Source of the DNA: Chryseomicrobium palamuruense
Lineage (GTDB): Bacteria; Bacillota; Bacilli; Bacillales_A; Planococcaceae
DNA: 64,000 nucleotides
Assembly: GCF_042649045.1 (NCBI RefSeq)
Contig: NZ_JBHSEF010000023.1
Span: forward strand, 248,001 to 312,000
Reading direction: 5' to 3'
The notes under the pieces: generated by a model
Database searches by the model: none
What the model was told of the DNA's origin: nothing
What the model saw: only the letters and a program-made list of their open reading frames with translations
Made by a program: the position numbers and the translations under genes
In this document: positions 41,799-49,822 of the stretch, piece after piece
Layout of the letters: each line of letters begins with the position of its first letter
Numbering within the stretch: the first letter of the stretch is position 1

Positions 41799-44102
41799 CT
41801 AGATTCCGTTATTCGCAAGCAAGTGGGTCGGCTCTCCCACGGAAAACAAGGTGAGTTCATGCATCGCACGTGTACACACCGTGTAAAACGTACGTCTGTG
41901 GAATTCATCCGAATACACGTCAGCACTGGCATTGTAGACAATGACCGCCTCGTATTCCATTCCTTTCGCAAGATACGACGGGATGATGACGACACCAGGT
42001 TCTGCCGCGGTCGACGTCGTCGTTATAAGCTGAGCTCCACATGCCTCTCCGATAGCCTCAAAAGCTGCAGAGCTTTCTCCTGCAGACAAGCAAATGATGG
42101 CGATGGTCGTGTAACCCTGGGCTTGATAGCGTTCCACTTGGTGCGTAATTTGGGTATGCAAGTCTTTCACGTTCTCTACTTGAACGAGTTGGGGCTCGCT
42201 TCCGGACCGGTCGAACGGAATGATCTGATCACCGTTTGGCACAAGCTTGCGGGTGAATTCAACGATTTGGCGGGTCGAACGATAGCTTCGTGCCAAATAG
42301 TACACACGAGTCTCTTCCGGACCGTAAAGTGTTGTCACGCCTTCAAAGTCTTCCGTCGTACGGGCATGAGCAAAAATAGCCTGATTGAAGTCTCCAAGAA
42401 TCGTGAGCTGGGCGTTTGGATAGAGCTGTTTGATCATCTCAAACTGGAACGCGGAATAGTCTTGTGCCTCATCAATGACGACTTGGCGAATCGCTCGGTT
42501 CGCATCGATTCCGAGGATATGCTGCTTGATGTAGATGTACGGCGTCGCATCTTCATAAAAGAGGTGGCCGCGGTCCAACGTCTCTAACGTCATGGCGCAG
42601 ATTTCCTTCCACTCTTCTGGGCCGTCTGCAGTGGATTGTTCAAACAGTTGACGGTAGAGGGCGACGGTATCGACGAAAGCGAACTTTCGAATCGCTTTCG
42701 CTACTGCCGTCAGTTGTTGCCGGACGATGAACTGCGCGAGCGCTTTTGGCGTCATGTCAAAATCCGCCGCCTCACTGCGGGTGAAGCCTGCTCGTTTCGC
42801 GAGTGTCTGATGGGCTTTGTGATACTGCTCGTCAGTTAACAAGTCCATCTTCTCCTGCACCCAATCGGCCTTCCACTCGCCGGTCAGTTTCTGTTTCACT
42901 GACTTGACCAATTCTTCCGCGAGCCATTCCAGACGATTGGCAATCGACTGAGACCGAAAAGAGGCTTCCGTATAAAAATGGTTTGCGATGTCTTCTGCGG
43001 TGATCAAGACGTCCCCCCGGAAGCGAATCGGACGAAACACCATTCCCTGCGCTTTCAACTCATTCAAGTAGGCGGTGATGCGTTTCATGAAGGAAGTCGT
43101 CGCTTTCCACTCAATGCCCTGCAGGCGTGCTCGGTACCCGCCTGCTTGTTGTTGCGTATACACGTACTCCAGCTGTTCAAATGGAGTCTCCGACGTCAGT
43201 TCTGGATGGAGATGTTCATTCACATATTGTTGGAATGTCACTTGGCGCATATTTTCTTCCCCGAGTTCCGGAAGTACGTTAGCTACATAATGCGCGAATA
43301 AGGCGTTGGGAGAAAATAGCAGGATCTGGTCGCTCGTTAGTGTGTCGCGGTAATGGTAAAGCAAATACGCGATGCGCTGCATGGCCACTGACGTCTTCCC
43401 GCTTCCCGCGGCCCCATGCACAACCAGGACTTTTCCGCCGTCATGGCGAACGACTTGGTTTTGTTCCTGCTGGATGGTCGCAACAATCGAACCCATTTGT
43501 TCGTTCGGCCCGTGCCCGAGCACTTGCTGAAGGACTTCGTCGCCAATCGTCAAGCCGGTATCAAAGACGGATTCAAGTTCCCCGTTCTTGATCACATATT
43601 GCCATTTCTTCTCGAGCGTCCCGTCGACTTTCCCACCTGGCGTCTGGTAATGGGCCTCTCCAGGTTGGTAGTCATAGTAGACACTTGAGATCGGTGCGCG
43701 CCAGTCGTAGACGAGAAAGTCTTCACCTGAATCGTCCCGCAATGTGCCAATGCCTATATAGACGACAGCTGTTTGGTCCGAACCGGACTCCCGGAAATCA
43801 ATTCGCCCGAAATACGGTCTGCCTTGCATCCGGTCGAGGACGCGCAGACGTTTCGCCGCTTGGCCGTGAAGGGTCTGATTGACTGCCAGTTCCTGCGCTT
43901 CTTGGCGAAGCCCAATGATCGTCTCGAGATAATCGTCAAATGAATCGGTGTTGACGCGTACTTCGTCCCAGAAATGCCGACGGATGCGCACCACTTCATC
44001 TTTTAAACGTGTCGCGTCCCCGTCGAGTAAAAAGCGTTCTTTGGCTATGGCTTCTTGCACCTCTTGTAATCGTTGTTGTTCGTGCTGCATTTGCTGCTCC
44101 AT
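41799..44102 (-). CDS. helD: RNA polymerase recycling helicase-like ATPase HelD
   Basis: 767 residues, the HelD length. An N-terminal coiled coil (about 1-75) is followed by YIGIGTLRDDSGEDFLVYDWRAP (in part), which is typical of HelD, Walker A HGAAGSGKTSVA near 232, QVVIDEAQDYS (motif II), LGDFNQAIF (III), and VARSYRSTRQI. The C-terminal part has KGMEYEAVIVYNA (motif V) and FYTVCTRAMHEL (VI). HelD binds RNA polymerase and releases it from stalled complexes using ATP. I start at ATG 44102 after AAAAGGGG; the frame extends into a hydrophobic stretch without a binding site. Confidence 0.9.
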   Translation of the reverse strand: MEQQMQHEQQRLQEVQEAIAKERFLLDGDATRLKDEVVRIRRHFWDEVRVNTDSFDDYLETIIGLRQEAQELAVNQTLHGQAAKRLRVLDRMQGRPYFGRIDFRESGSDQTAVVYIGIGTLRDDSGEDFLVYDWRAPISSVYYDYQPGEAHYQTPGGKVDGTLEKKWQYVIKNGELESVFDTGLTIGDEVLQQVLGHGPNEQMGSIVATIQQEQNQVVRHDGGKVLVVHGAAGSGKTSVAMQRIAYLLYHYRDTLTSDQILLFSPNALFAHYVANVLPELGEENMRQVTFQQYVNEHLHPELTSETPFEQLEYVYTQQQAGGYRARLQGIEWKATTSFMKRITAYLNELKAQGMVFRPIRFRGDVLITAEDIANHFYTEASFRSQSIANRLEWLAEELVKSVKQKLTGEWKADWVQEKMDLLTDEQYHKAHQTLAKRAGFTRSEAADFDMTPKALAQFIVRQQLTAVAKAIRKFAFVDTVALYRQLFEQSTADGPEEWKEICAMTLETLDRGHLFYEDATPYIYIKQHILGIDANRAIRQVVIDEAQDYSAFQFEMIKQLYPNAQLTILGDFNQAIFAHARTTEDFEGVTTLYGPEETRVYYLARSYRSTRQIVEFTRKLVPNGDQIIPFDRSGSEPQLVQVENVKDLHTQITHQVERYQAQGYTTIAIICLSAGESSAAFEAIGEACGAQLITTTSTAAEPGVVIIPSYLAKGMEYEAVIVYNASADVYSDEFHRRTFYTVCTRAMHELTLFSVGEPTHLLANNGI

Positions 44103-44132
44103 CGAATCGCCCCTTTTCTGAAGTAAAAATGC

Positions 44133-44282
44133 TTGACACTTGCCAAATGAATATAGTATGATTAATATAAGGAAAAATATATTCATTTAATTAATCAAGC
44201 GTATCTTTCTAATTTTAGCACGAGGACGCTTGTTTGTCACGTCGATGCCTGAGGTCTTTTCCAGACTTCAGGCATTTTTTAT
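44133..44282 (+). ncRNA. Candidate small RNA or orphan leader with promoter and terminator
   Basis: TTGACA (44133-44138) and TATGAT (44157-44162, 18-bp spacer) form a promoter. About 80 bases later ATGCCTGAGGTCT pairs with AGACTTCAGGCAT (44245-44275), followed by TTTTTTAT. Between them CAAGCGT pairs with ACGCTTG across about 23 bases. No frame with a ribosome binding site lies inside. It could be an independent RNA or an attenuator for the downstream SDR gene. Confidence 0.5.
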
Positions 44283-44347
44283 GTCCTCATAACTTTCAGT
44301 CTGCTATAGTATTATCTAAGTAATCAAACAATTTCAGGAGGTTGGAC

Positions 44348-45130
44348 ATGAACTTAGGACTTGAAAACAAAGTGGCATTGATCACAGGCGGTAGCAAAGG
44401 AATTGGATTCCAAACAGCGATGGATCTTTCACGTGAAGGAGCATCGGTAGCAATTGTGGCACGTAATCAGGATGCGCTTAATGAAGCGAAAGAACAGATT
44501 CGCCAAGAGACAGGAAAAGAAGTTCTCGCGATTTCTGCAGACGTCTCAAAGGAAAGTGAATGTAAGCGAATTGTAGAGGAAACGGTAGCGCACTTTGGAA
44601 AACTACATATTTTGGTGAACAATGCGGGGACGGCAGCGGCCAACTCGTTTGAAGACGTCGACGGCGAAGCGTGGCAAAAAGACCTTGACCTGAAGCTCGG
44701 CGGGACGATCCATACCTCTCGCTACGCGATTCCTCATATGAAAGAACAAGGTGGTGGTTCAATCGTCAACTTGGCGGCAGTTGTCGCCAAGACACCACCT
44801 GCAAACAGCCTCCCTTCTTCCGTGAGCCGCTCTGCAGGACTGGCTTTGACGCAAGCGATGAGCAAAGACCTTGGAAAGCATAACATCCGTGTCAATGCGG
44901 TATGTATCGGCCTGATTCGCAGTGATCAAATCGAGAAGATGTGGCAGAACAAACGCCCAGACCTGACGTGGGACGAGTTCTCTGCAGAAACCGGAAAAGG
45001 GATTCCACTCGGACGCATCGGAGATACACACGAAGCTTCGAATGTCATCACATTCCTCGTTTCAGATGCCGCTTCTTATGTAACGGGTACTTCCGTCAAT
45101 ATTGATGGCGGTTCAGGAAACGCCTTGTAA
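44348..45130 (+). CDS. Short-chain dehydrogenase/reductase (3-oxoacyl-ACP-reductase-like)
   Basis: 260 residues: TGGSKGIG near 14-21, NNAG near residue 92, then a catalytic region where Ser/Tyr motifs are altered. The usual YxxxK is SRSAGLALTQ-like (SVSRSAGLAL): I see no Tyr where catalysis expects one. The structural features and the C-terminal YVTGTSVNIDGGSG are classical. ATG 44348 is six bases after AGGAGG; an upstream TTG is too close. The missing Tyr makes the reductase activity doubtful. Convergent with the ABC operon through REP copy C. Confidence 0.8.
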   Translation: MNLGLENKVALITGGSKGIGFQTAMDLSREGASVAIVARNQDALNEAKEQIRQETGKEVLAISADVSKESECKRIVEETVAHFGKLHILVNNAGTAAANSFEDVDGEAWQKDLDLKLGGTIHTSRYAIPHMKEQGGGSIVNLAAVVAKTPPANSLPSSVSRSAGLALTQAMSKDLGKHNIRVNAVCIGLIRSDQIEKMWQNKRPDLTWDEFSAETGKGIPLGRIGDTHEASNVITFLVSDAASYVTGTSVNIDGGSGNAL

Positions 45131-45137
45131 AAAGTGA

Positions 45138-45196
45138 AACCCCAGGGGTTGTTCCAATATCAAGTTAACTTGGTATTTGGAATAACCCCTGGGGTT
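45138..45196. repeat. 59-bp nested-palindrome element (REP), copy C
   Basis: AACCCCAGGGGTT at the left, CAAGTTAACTTG in the centre and GGAATAACCCCTGGGGTT at the right. It lies between convergent genes, seven bases after the SDR stop and six before the ABC permease stop, where it also could terminate both transcripts. Confidence 0.92.
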
Positions 45197-45201
45197 TAGT
45201 T

Positions 45202-45945
45202 TTAACTTTTAGCCTGGCGCAAGTAGCGTGGGTAAAGGACGAGCGCAAGTATGATGCATGCAGCACCAAAGGCAACCAACACTGCAAGTGAGGACCATAC
45301 ATCTAGGAGTGTCCCTTGTTCAAGCAGCACGGTCTTGTATCCTTCAAGCGCCCAGTAGTGCGGCAAGAAATGGGCAATGTTCTGCATCACTCCCGGCATG
45401 AATTCGACGGGCATCCACAGACCACCGAGCATCGCGCCACCGAGGGCAATGACTTGTGTGAGGGCGATTCCCATGTTTTCCGTCTTCGCGAGCACCGCCA
45501 TCGCCATCCCGCATCCGGTTGCGACAAACGCGAGACCGATCGAGAGGACAGCAAGAGCCACTGGGTCTCCTAGAGGCAAGTCGTAGGCGACGACCCCAAA
45601 CCCGAAGAGAACAATGATTTGCAGTAAGACGACGGCAACAAACGGTAGCCACTTGCCGAGGAAGTACTGCATGCGAGACAACGGCGTACTTGCCATGCGG
45701 GCCGTCATTCCGCTATCGCGGTCTTTAATAAACGCAATGACGATGGAAATCATGATATAGAATGAGAACATGACGGTGTAACCCGGTACAATTTGGACGA
45801 CGAGCTGTTCCGGGTCTGCGCCCATACTCTCTCCAAACAAGGAAAGGAAGCCAACGATAAAAATGATCGGCAACAGGAACGTCCAAAACCATAATCCCTT
45901 GTCTTGTGTCTTCTTTTTCAGTTCCAATAAGGCAACAGCGCTCAT
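45202..45945 (-). CDS. ABC-2 type permease
   Basis: 247 residues, six transmembrane segments: about 20-40, 55-77, 100-125, 130-155, 165-185 and 220-240. DRDSGMTARMASTPLSRMQY is the cytoplasmic coupling helix of ABC-2 exporters, and GGLWMPVEFMPGVMQNI near residue 170 is the extracellular loop of that family. Its ATG overlaps the ATPase stop (ATGA), so the two are coupled. It is the last gene of the LytTR-DUF3021-ABC operon. The cargo, perhaps a peptide or drug, is unknown. Confidence 0.86.
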   Translation of the reverse strand: MSAVALLELKKKTQDKGLWFWTFLLPIIFIVGFLSLFGESMGADPEQLVVQIVPGYTVMFSFYIMISIVIAFIKDRDSGMTARMASTPLSRMQYFLGKWLPFVAVVLLQIIVLFGFGVVAYDLPLGDPVALAVLSIGLAFVATGCGMAMAVLAKTENMGIALTQVIALGGAMLGGLWMPVEFMPGVMQNIAHFLPHYWALEGYKTVLLEQGTLLDVWSSLAVLVAFGAACIILALVLYPRYLRQAKS

Positions 45946-46871
45946 TGAATCCCCTCCTGTCTCGTGTCACGTAGAGGACTTCCGGTCAGTTTAAAGAAAA
46001 TATCTTCGAGCTTCGCTTGGCTGAGTTCAAGGCGTTCCGGCACGATGGCTTCGGCTGCGAACTGATTTGCCAAACGTTCGAGGAGACGCAAAGGTTCTGC
46101 ACTTTCAATCACAAATCCTTTATCACGCACGGTGACCCCCTCGTATCCATTCAACCTTTCGCGCGTCACCTGTTGACCTTCCAAGTAAATTGCAGCGTGA
46201 CGATGTTTCGTCAGAACCTCTTGCATTGTGCCGCACTCTACAACATTTCCTTGATCAATGAAGCCAATGGTGTCACACAATTGCTCGACTTCTTCCATAT
46301 AGTGGCTGGAATATAAGATGGTTTTGTCCTGTGCTTTCAAGTCGTGAATCAGTTTAAAGATGGCGCGGCGTGACTGGGGATCGACACCGACTGTCGGTTC
46401 ATCCAACACAATGATGTCCGGGTCATGCAGCAAGGCACAGCCAATGTTCAACCTACGCTTCATACCTCCGGAGAATGTTTTGACCAGTGTTTTCTCCCGG
46501 TCTTCCAATCCAATCAATGCCAACACTTGTTGCATGCGCTGCCGAAGCTTTGCTCCTTTTAAGCCATACAACCTACCGAAGAAAAGCAAATTGTCACGTG
46601 CCGTCAACGTTTCTTCTAGACAGATATCTTGTGGTACATAACCGATTCGACGCTTGATAGCGAGTACATTATGCTTGAACGGCGCGCCGTGAACGAGGAC
46701 CTCTCCTTCATAGTCTTCCACCACACCAACTAAAATCTTCATGAGCGTTGACTTCCCCGCTCCGTTCGGTCCGACTAACCCGAAACAGCTCCCTCTTGGA
46801 ATGTCGAGACGCACCGATTCGAGAGCTTGTCGTTTTCCATAGGTCTTCCGGACATCTTGGATTTGAATCAT
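45942..46871 (-). CDS. ABC transporter ATP-binding protein
   Basis: 309 residues. GPNGAGKST near 38 (Walker A), TFSGGMKRRLNIGCAL (signature), IIVLDEPTVGVDPQSRR (Walker B and D-loop) and SSHYMEEVEQL (H-loop) are intact; the C-terminal third is the DrrA/BcrA-type extension. It energises the overlapping permease. AAGGAGGAAACAGC precedes the ATG. It belongs to the operon led by the LytTR regulator, the form seen in many Firmicutes, where the exporter is under local control. Confidence 0.9.
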   Translation of the reverse strand: MIQIQDVRKTYGKRQALESVRLDIPRGSCFGLVGPNGAGKSTLMKILVGVVEDYEGEVLVHGAPFKHNVLAIKRRIGYVPQDICLEETLTARDNLLFFGRLYGLKGAKLRQRMQQVLALIGLEDREKTLVKTFSGGMKRRLNIGCALLHDPDIIVLDEPTVGVDPQSRRAIFKLIHDLKAQDKTILYSSHYMEEVEQLCDTIGFIDQGNVVECGTMQEVLTKHRHAAIYLEGQQVTRERLNGYEGVTVRDKGFVIESAEPLRLLERLANQFAAEAIVPERLELSQAKLEDIFFKLTGSPLRDTRQEGIQ

Positions 46872-46888
46872 GCTGTTTCCTCCTTCCG

Positions 46889-47302
46889 TTAGTTTCTTTG
46901 TTTTAAAGAGGCATTCATTCGTTTTTCCATTTGTTTAAAATACGTAAACCAGCCGAGCCAGTTGATGACGTAGGTTCCTGTAAAAAAGAGCAGTCCGATC
47001 AACAGTGAATGTGGGTTCAGCGGTACCCATCCTGTCAGTAGTGTAAATACCGGAAACAATACGATAAGCGACAGGGTATAGTGAATCAGCGTCTGCTTCA
47101 ACATACTCCATTCTTCGATTTCGAAAAGCAAAGCCGACACACTGAAATACCCGCCGATCAACATGCTGCCGAGTAAGTTAAGCGCAATCAGGTGGGCAGA
47201 AACGGTATCCCCATTGTCATTGAATAGGACCAAGGCAAGAAGAGTCACGACTGCTCCAACGCCAAATCCTCCAAAAATTCGTATCACCAGTTTACTCACC
47301 AC
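46889..47302 (-). CDS. DUF3021-family membrane protein
   Basis: About 137 residues, four transmembrane helices (about 5-30, 38-60, 70-92, 95-118), then a basic tail (KQMEKRMNASLKQRN). DUF3021 proteins are almost always encoded beside a LytTR regulator and are thought to inhibit it, perhaps by holding it at the membrane. The gene starts with GTG (47302 or 47299), behind AAGGAGG that lies inside the end of the regulator gene. A TTG further upstream is open but overlaps the binding site. Confidence 0.83.
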   Translation of the reverse strand: MVSKLVIRIFGGFGVGAVVTLLALVLFNDNGDTVSAHLIALNLLGSMLIGGYFSVSALLFEIEEWSMLKQTLIHYTLSLIVLFPVFTLLTGWVPLNPHSLLIGLLFFTGTYVINWLGWFTYFKQMEKRMNASLKQRN

Positions 47303-47771
47303 GTCCTCCACCTCCTTCAACTAACTGTTTCCGCAAGTGCTGCACATAACTGCGCGTCACGTATTCTTTGTTGCCCGATTTGAAAAAAACACACAAATTC
47401 CCGTTAAAGGACAGTTCGAAACGGACGATACGGTCCATGTTGCCAATGACTGATTTGGAAAAGCGAATAAAACTGTGGTTCGCTAAAAACTCTTCCAGTT
47501 CGTAGAGTTTTAACTTGAGCTCAAGAGATTTAGTTTGCGTCTGCGCATAGACTTTACGGTTCGCCGAATACACAAAATCAATCTCGTTTGGCTGCAAGAT
47601 GACCGAACCCTCTCCTTCCACCGCCACGAGTCGCTTCGGTGCAGCTTCTGCTTTCTCAAGTTCTTTTAAATGGCGCACAATCGCCTCTACTTCTTCATTC
47701 CAATCGTTTGCCTGAATGGTCACCACTGGGGTGTCCGCATGGGTAGGGTCAATATCAATTTTGATTTTCAT
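47292..47771 (-). CDS. LytTR-domain transcription regulator
   Basis: 159 residues. Residues about 1-50 are a linker. From 55 the LytTR DNA-binding domain runs to the end: VILQPNEIDFVYSANRKVYA, SLELKLKLYELEEFLANHSF (in part), FIRFSKSVIGNMDRI, VTRSYVQHLRKQL. No receiver domain is present, as expected for the LytTR-DUF3021 pair type. It probably activates its own operon through the inverted repeat at 47796-47813. GGGAGGCCCC precedes the ATG. Confidence 0.87.
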   Translation of the reverse strand: MKIKIDIDPTHADTPVVTIQANDWNEEVEAIVRHLKELEKAEAAPKRLVAVEGEGSVILQPNEIDFVYSANRKVYAQTQTKSLELKLKLYELEEFLANHSFIRFSKSVIGNMDRIVRFELSFNGNLCVFFKSGNKEYVTRSYVQHLRKQLVEGGGGRGE

Positions 47772-47795
47772 GGGGCCTCCCTTTCTTCTTCTACA

Positions 47796-47813
47796 GTATG
47801 TAGGAAGACATAC
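47796..47813. promoter_or_regulatory. Putative LytTR operator
   Basis: GTATGT and ACATAC are perfect inverted repeats around six bases, 25 bases upstream of the LytTR gene, extended by AG/CG at the ends. The spacing suits two LytTR monomers; position and symmetry only. Confidence 0.45.
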
Positions 47814-47909
47814 GTTTTATTGTGTGTTTATGTATAAGTTGCTGAATATGGGGTGTTAGTTGTTGGTTTTAGTGATTAAGGGGTTCTCCTATTATTTCGC
47901 TACCCGTGA

Positions 47910-48062
47910 TGGATGTCCTGCATATTGATGAGATGTGGTACTTACATGCGAAGTTCGAAGAAAATGGGATGGACTATAATATAAAGAAGATTTCCGCATA
48001 CTAGAAGTGTGTAACCCGGAAGATATTGAAAAGCGTTTGATCAAGCGAAACAAAAAGAGAAA
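47910..48062 (+). pseudogene. Remnant of a DUF302-like gene
   Basis: MDVLHIDEMWYLHAKFEENGMDYNI in one frame (given as its beginning MDVLHIDEMWYLHAK and end EENGMDYN) changes at about 47980 to another frame reading EDFRILEVCNPEDIEK. Together they resemble the DUF302 core, which has a D, an acidic helix, and R-I-L-x-x-C-N-P. No start signal and no full length remain. The fragment lies between the LytTR promoter and the ohr terminator. Confidence 0.45.
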
Positions 48063-48121
48063 AGCCCAGAACTTATTCCACTTCCAAGTATACTTGGATG
48101 ACGGAATGAGTTCTGGGCTTC
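48063..48121. terminator. Terminator of ohr that looks like a diverged member of the 59-bp repeat family
   Basis: AAGCCCAGAACTTATTCC pairs with GGAATGAGTTCTGGGCTT, and the centre is CCAAGTATACTTGG. The total length, 59 bp, the TTATTCC and GGAAT arms, and the CAAGT..ACTTGGAT centre are those of the REP copies, but the outer arms have different bases. It is ten bases after the ohr stop codon. Confidence 0.7.
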
Positions 48122-48130
48122 ACGTTTTAA

Positions 48131-48544
48131 TTACGCAGTTTTCACTGTGAAATCAACATTTACGTTGTTACGGATGGCATTTGAGAATGGACAAATTTTA
48201 TGCGCTTCTTCAACCAGCATTTCCCCCGTCTCTTGATCCACACCTTGAATCGTCACGATCATTTCAACGGAGATTTCATAGGACTCTCCTTTATTTAAAG
48301 ACACATGGGACGTGATCTCAGAGCCTGTAACTCCTGCTTTCTTTTGCATGGCGACAATACTTAATGCGGAATCAAAGCACGCTGAATATGCACCAGCAAA
48401 TAGCTCTTCCGGAGTCGTCTTCCCTGTCATATCGACCCCTGGCATAGGCATCCCTAAGTTTAAATCGTACGTCCCGCTTTCTGAAACAACGCGACCCTGA
48501 CGTCCTCCGACCACTGTTGCTGAAGATGTAAATAGTTTTTGCAT
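48131..48544 (-). CDS. ohr: Organic hydroperoxide resistance protein (Ohr/OsmC)
   Basis: 137 residues: FTSSATVVGGRQGRV at the start, PEELFAGAYSACFDSALSIVA with the first redox Cys near residue 60, and ICPFSNAIRNNV with the second Cys near 124. Ohr reduces organic and fatty-acid hydroperoxides with a dithiol. GGAGG precedes the ATG. It is divergent from an OhrR-type regulator and shares with it an operator overlapping the promoter. Confidence 0.93.
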   Translation of the reverse strand: MQKLFTSSATVVGGRQGRVVSESGTYDLNLGMPMPGVDMTGKTTPEELFAGAYSACFDSALSIVAMQKKAGVTGSEITSHVSLNKGESYEISVEMIVTIQGVDQETGEMLVEEAHKICPFSNAIRNNVNVDFTVKTA

Positions 48545-48572
48545 GATAGTTCCTCCTCTAAAAATATGCTAT

Positions 48573-48596
48573 AATTAAGTTGTATACAATTTAATT
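48573..48596. promoter_or_regulatory. Putative OhrR operator
   Basis: AATTAAGTTGTATACAATTTAATT is palindromic apart from one position pair (given in halves: AATTAAGTTGTA and TACAATTTAATT). It contains the TACAATT element of OhrR sites and overlaps promoter-like TATAAT/TTAATT sequence in the ohr-ohrR gap. Confidence 0.7.
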
Positions 48597-48647
48597 TTAC
48601 ACAATAAAAATAGAGATGCAACGAATATGCCTAAGGAGGTCATTTTC

Positions 48648-49094
48648 ATGGAAGTACTTCACGTCTCCAATCAATTGTGTTTTCCGTTTTATGCGATTTC
48701 AAAAGAAATTACGAAACGGTACCGACCGCTCCTCGAACCCTTGCACCTGACGTACCCGCAATACCTGGTCATGCTTGTTTTATGGGAAACCGATCAGCTT
48801 GCACTAAAAGAAATCGGCAAAAGACTGCGTCTTGATTCAGGTACCCTAACTCCCTTGATTAATAAACTTATTTCGACCGGCTACATTGAAAAAGCGAGGA
48901 ACCCGGCAGACGAACGTCAATTGATCGTGCAGTTGACACCAGCGGGTCGTCTGCTTGAAGAGAAAGCTGCCTCTATCCCAGAACAACTCGTGGAGCTGCT
49001 CGGTCTTACAGAAGCAGAATATATGACCTATCAAAAATTGCTCACGGAAATGTCTGTTAAGCTCGGATTAGTTGGCGACAAGACGTGTAAATAA
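48648..49094 (+). CDS. ohrR: MarR-family organic-peroxide sensor OhrR
   Basis: 148 residues. NQLCFPFYA (Cys11) matches the reactive-Cys segment NQLCF of Bacillus OhrR, which represses ohr until the Cys is oxidised. The MarR winged helix follows: LTYPQYLVMLVLWE, RLRLDSGTLTPLINKLISTG and KARNPADERQLIVQL. No second Cys is evident near the C terminus, so it would be a one-Cys OhrR. I start at ATG 48648 after AAGGAGG. REP copy D begins seven bases after its stop. Confidence 0.9.
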   Translation: MEVLHVSNQLCFPFYAISKEITKRYRPLLEPLHLTYPQYLVMLVLWETDQLALKEIGKRLRLDSGTLTPLINKLISTGYIEKARNPADERQLIVQLTPAGRLLEEKAASIPEQLVELLGLTEAEYMTYQKLLTEMSVKLGLVGDKTCK

Positions 49095-49100
49095 AAGTGC

Positions 49101-49158
49101 AACCCCAGGGGTTATTCCATAAACAAGTTTACTTGGATATTGGAATAACCCTGGGGTT
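49101..49158. repeat. 58-bp nested-palindrome element (REP), copy D, left of the RAYT gene
   Basis: Almost identical to copy E, including ATAAACAAGTTTACTTGGATATTGG in the middle (given as ATAAACAAG and ACTTGGATATTGG) and the flanking GTGCAACCCC; one C of the right arm is missing. In the same orientation as copy E and 722 bases from it. Confidence 0.95.
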
Positions 49159-49237
49159 GAAATTTCCCTTAAAGTTGAAAATAAATTATGATGAAACAGA
49201 CGATGTGGGAGTGGTAGAAAGGAAGCACTCATTCATT

Positions 49238-49819
49238 ATGACCAAACCACGTGTTTTACTGAAAGACAATTTTTATCACGTCACGATTCATGGACACAAC
49301 GAACTTGCGATCTTTGCAAACTATGAAAACAAAGCTGCGTTTCTTCGCATCTTAAGTAAAGTCCATTTAAAGTACAAATTTACGTTGCTGGCTTACTGCA
49401 TAATGTCCAATCACTATCATCTTTTGATTAAGTCCGTGGAAGTACCCTTATCGATGGTGGTAGGTTCCATTAATCTAAGATACAGTCTTTGGTACAAGAG
49501 GCGCCACGGTCACAAAGGAACTTTGTACGACGCTCGTTTTTTTGCAGAGACGAGGAATTCAGCCCAATCGCTCATTACTACGAGTGTATACATCCATTGC
49601 AATCCAGTGCACACGCTAACCCCCATTGTGCTCAGTGCTGAACTTTATGAATTCAGTTCATACAAATACTATTTTTATGAACTAACTACTCCACCCTATT
49701 TAAACACCGCTCTTCTTTACTCTCACTTACCTTTTAGTTTCACCTCAGACAAACTTAATTATCAAAACCTTATTTCAACAGCACGCCGTAATCCGAATAA
49801 AAAGTCTCGTAAAAAGTAG
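49238..49819 (+). CDS. REP-associated tyrosine transposase (RAYT, IS200/IS605-like Y1 HUH)
   Basis: 193 residues. FYHVTIHGHN at residues 14-23 is the N-terminal RAYT segment, MSNHYHLLIKS contains the HUH metal motif (H-Y-H), and VYIHCNPV contains the catalytic Tyr in the YIHxNPV motif of this group. The basic C-terminal tail (RRNPNKKSRKK) is usual. RAYTs nick single-stranded REP hairpins. I start at ATG 49238, preceded by AAAGGAAG; the frame continues upstream through REP copy D, which cannot be coding. It is framed by copies D and E, so the whole unit (49101-49881) could be the transposon. Confidence 0.9.
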   Translation: MTKPRVLLKDNFYHVTIHGHNELAIFANYENKAAFLRILSKVHLKYKFTLLAYCIMSNHYHLLIKSVEVPLSMVVGSINLRYSLWYKRRHGHKGTLYDARFFAETRNSAQSLITTSVYIHCNPVHTLTPIVLSAELYEFSSYKYYFYELTTPPYLNTALLYSHLPFSFTSDKLNYQNLISTARRNPNKKSRKK

Positions 49820-49822
49820 TGC

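Noticed and set aside
41823..42587. 254-codon open frame on the plus strand
   Set aside because: Antisense to the well-supported helD gene, without start signals or a recognisable family.
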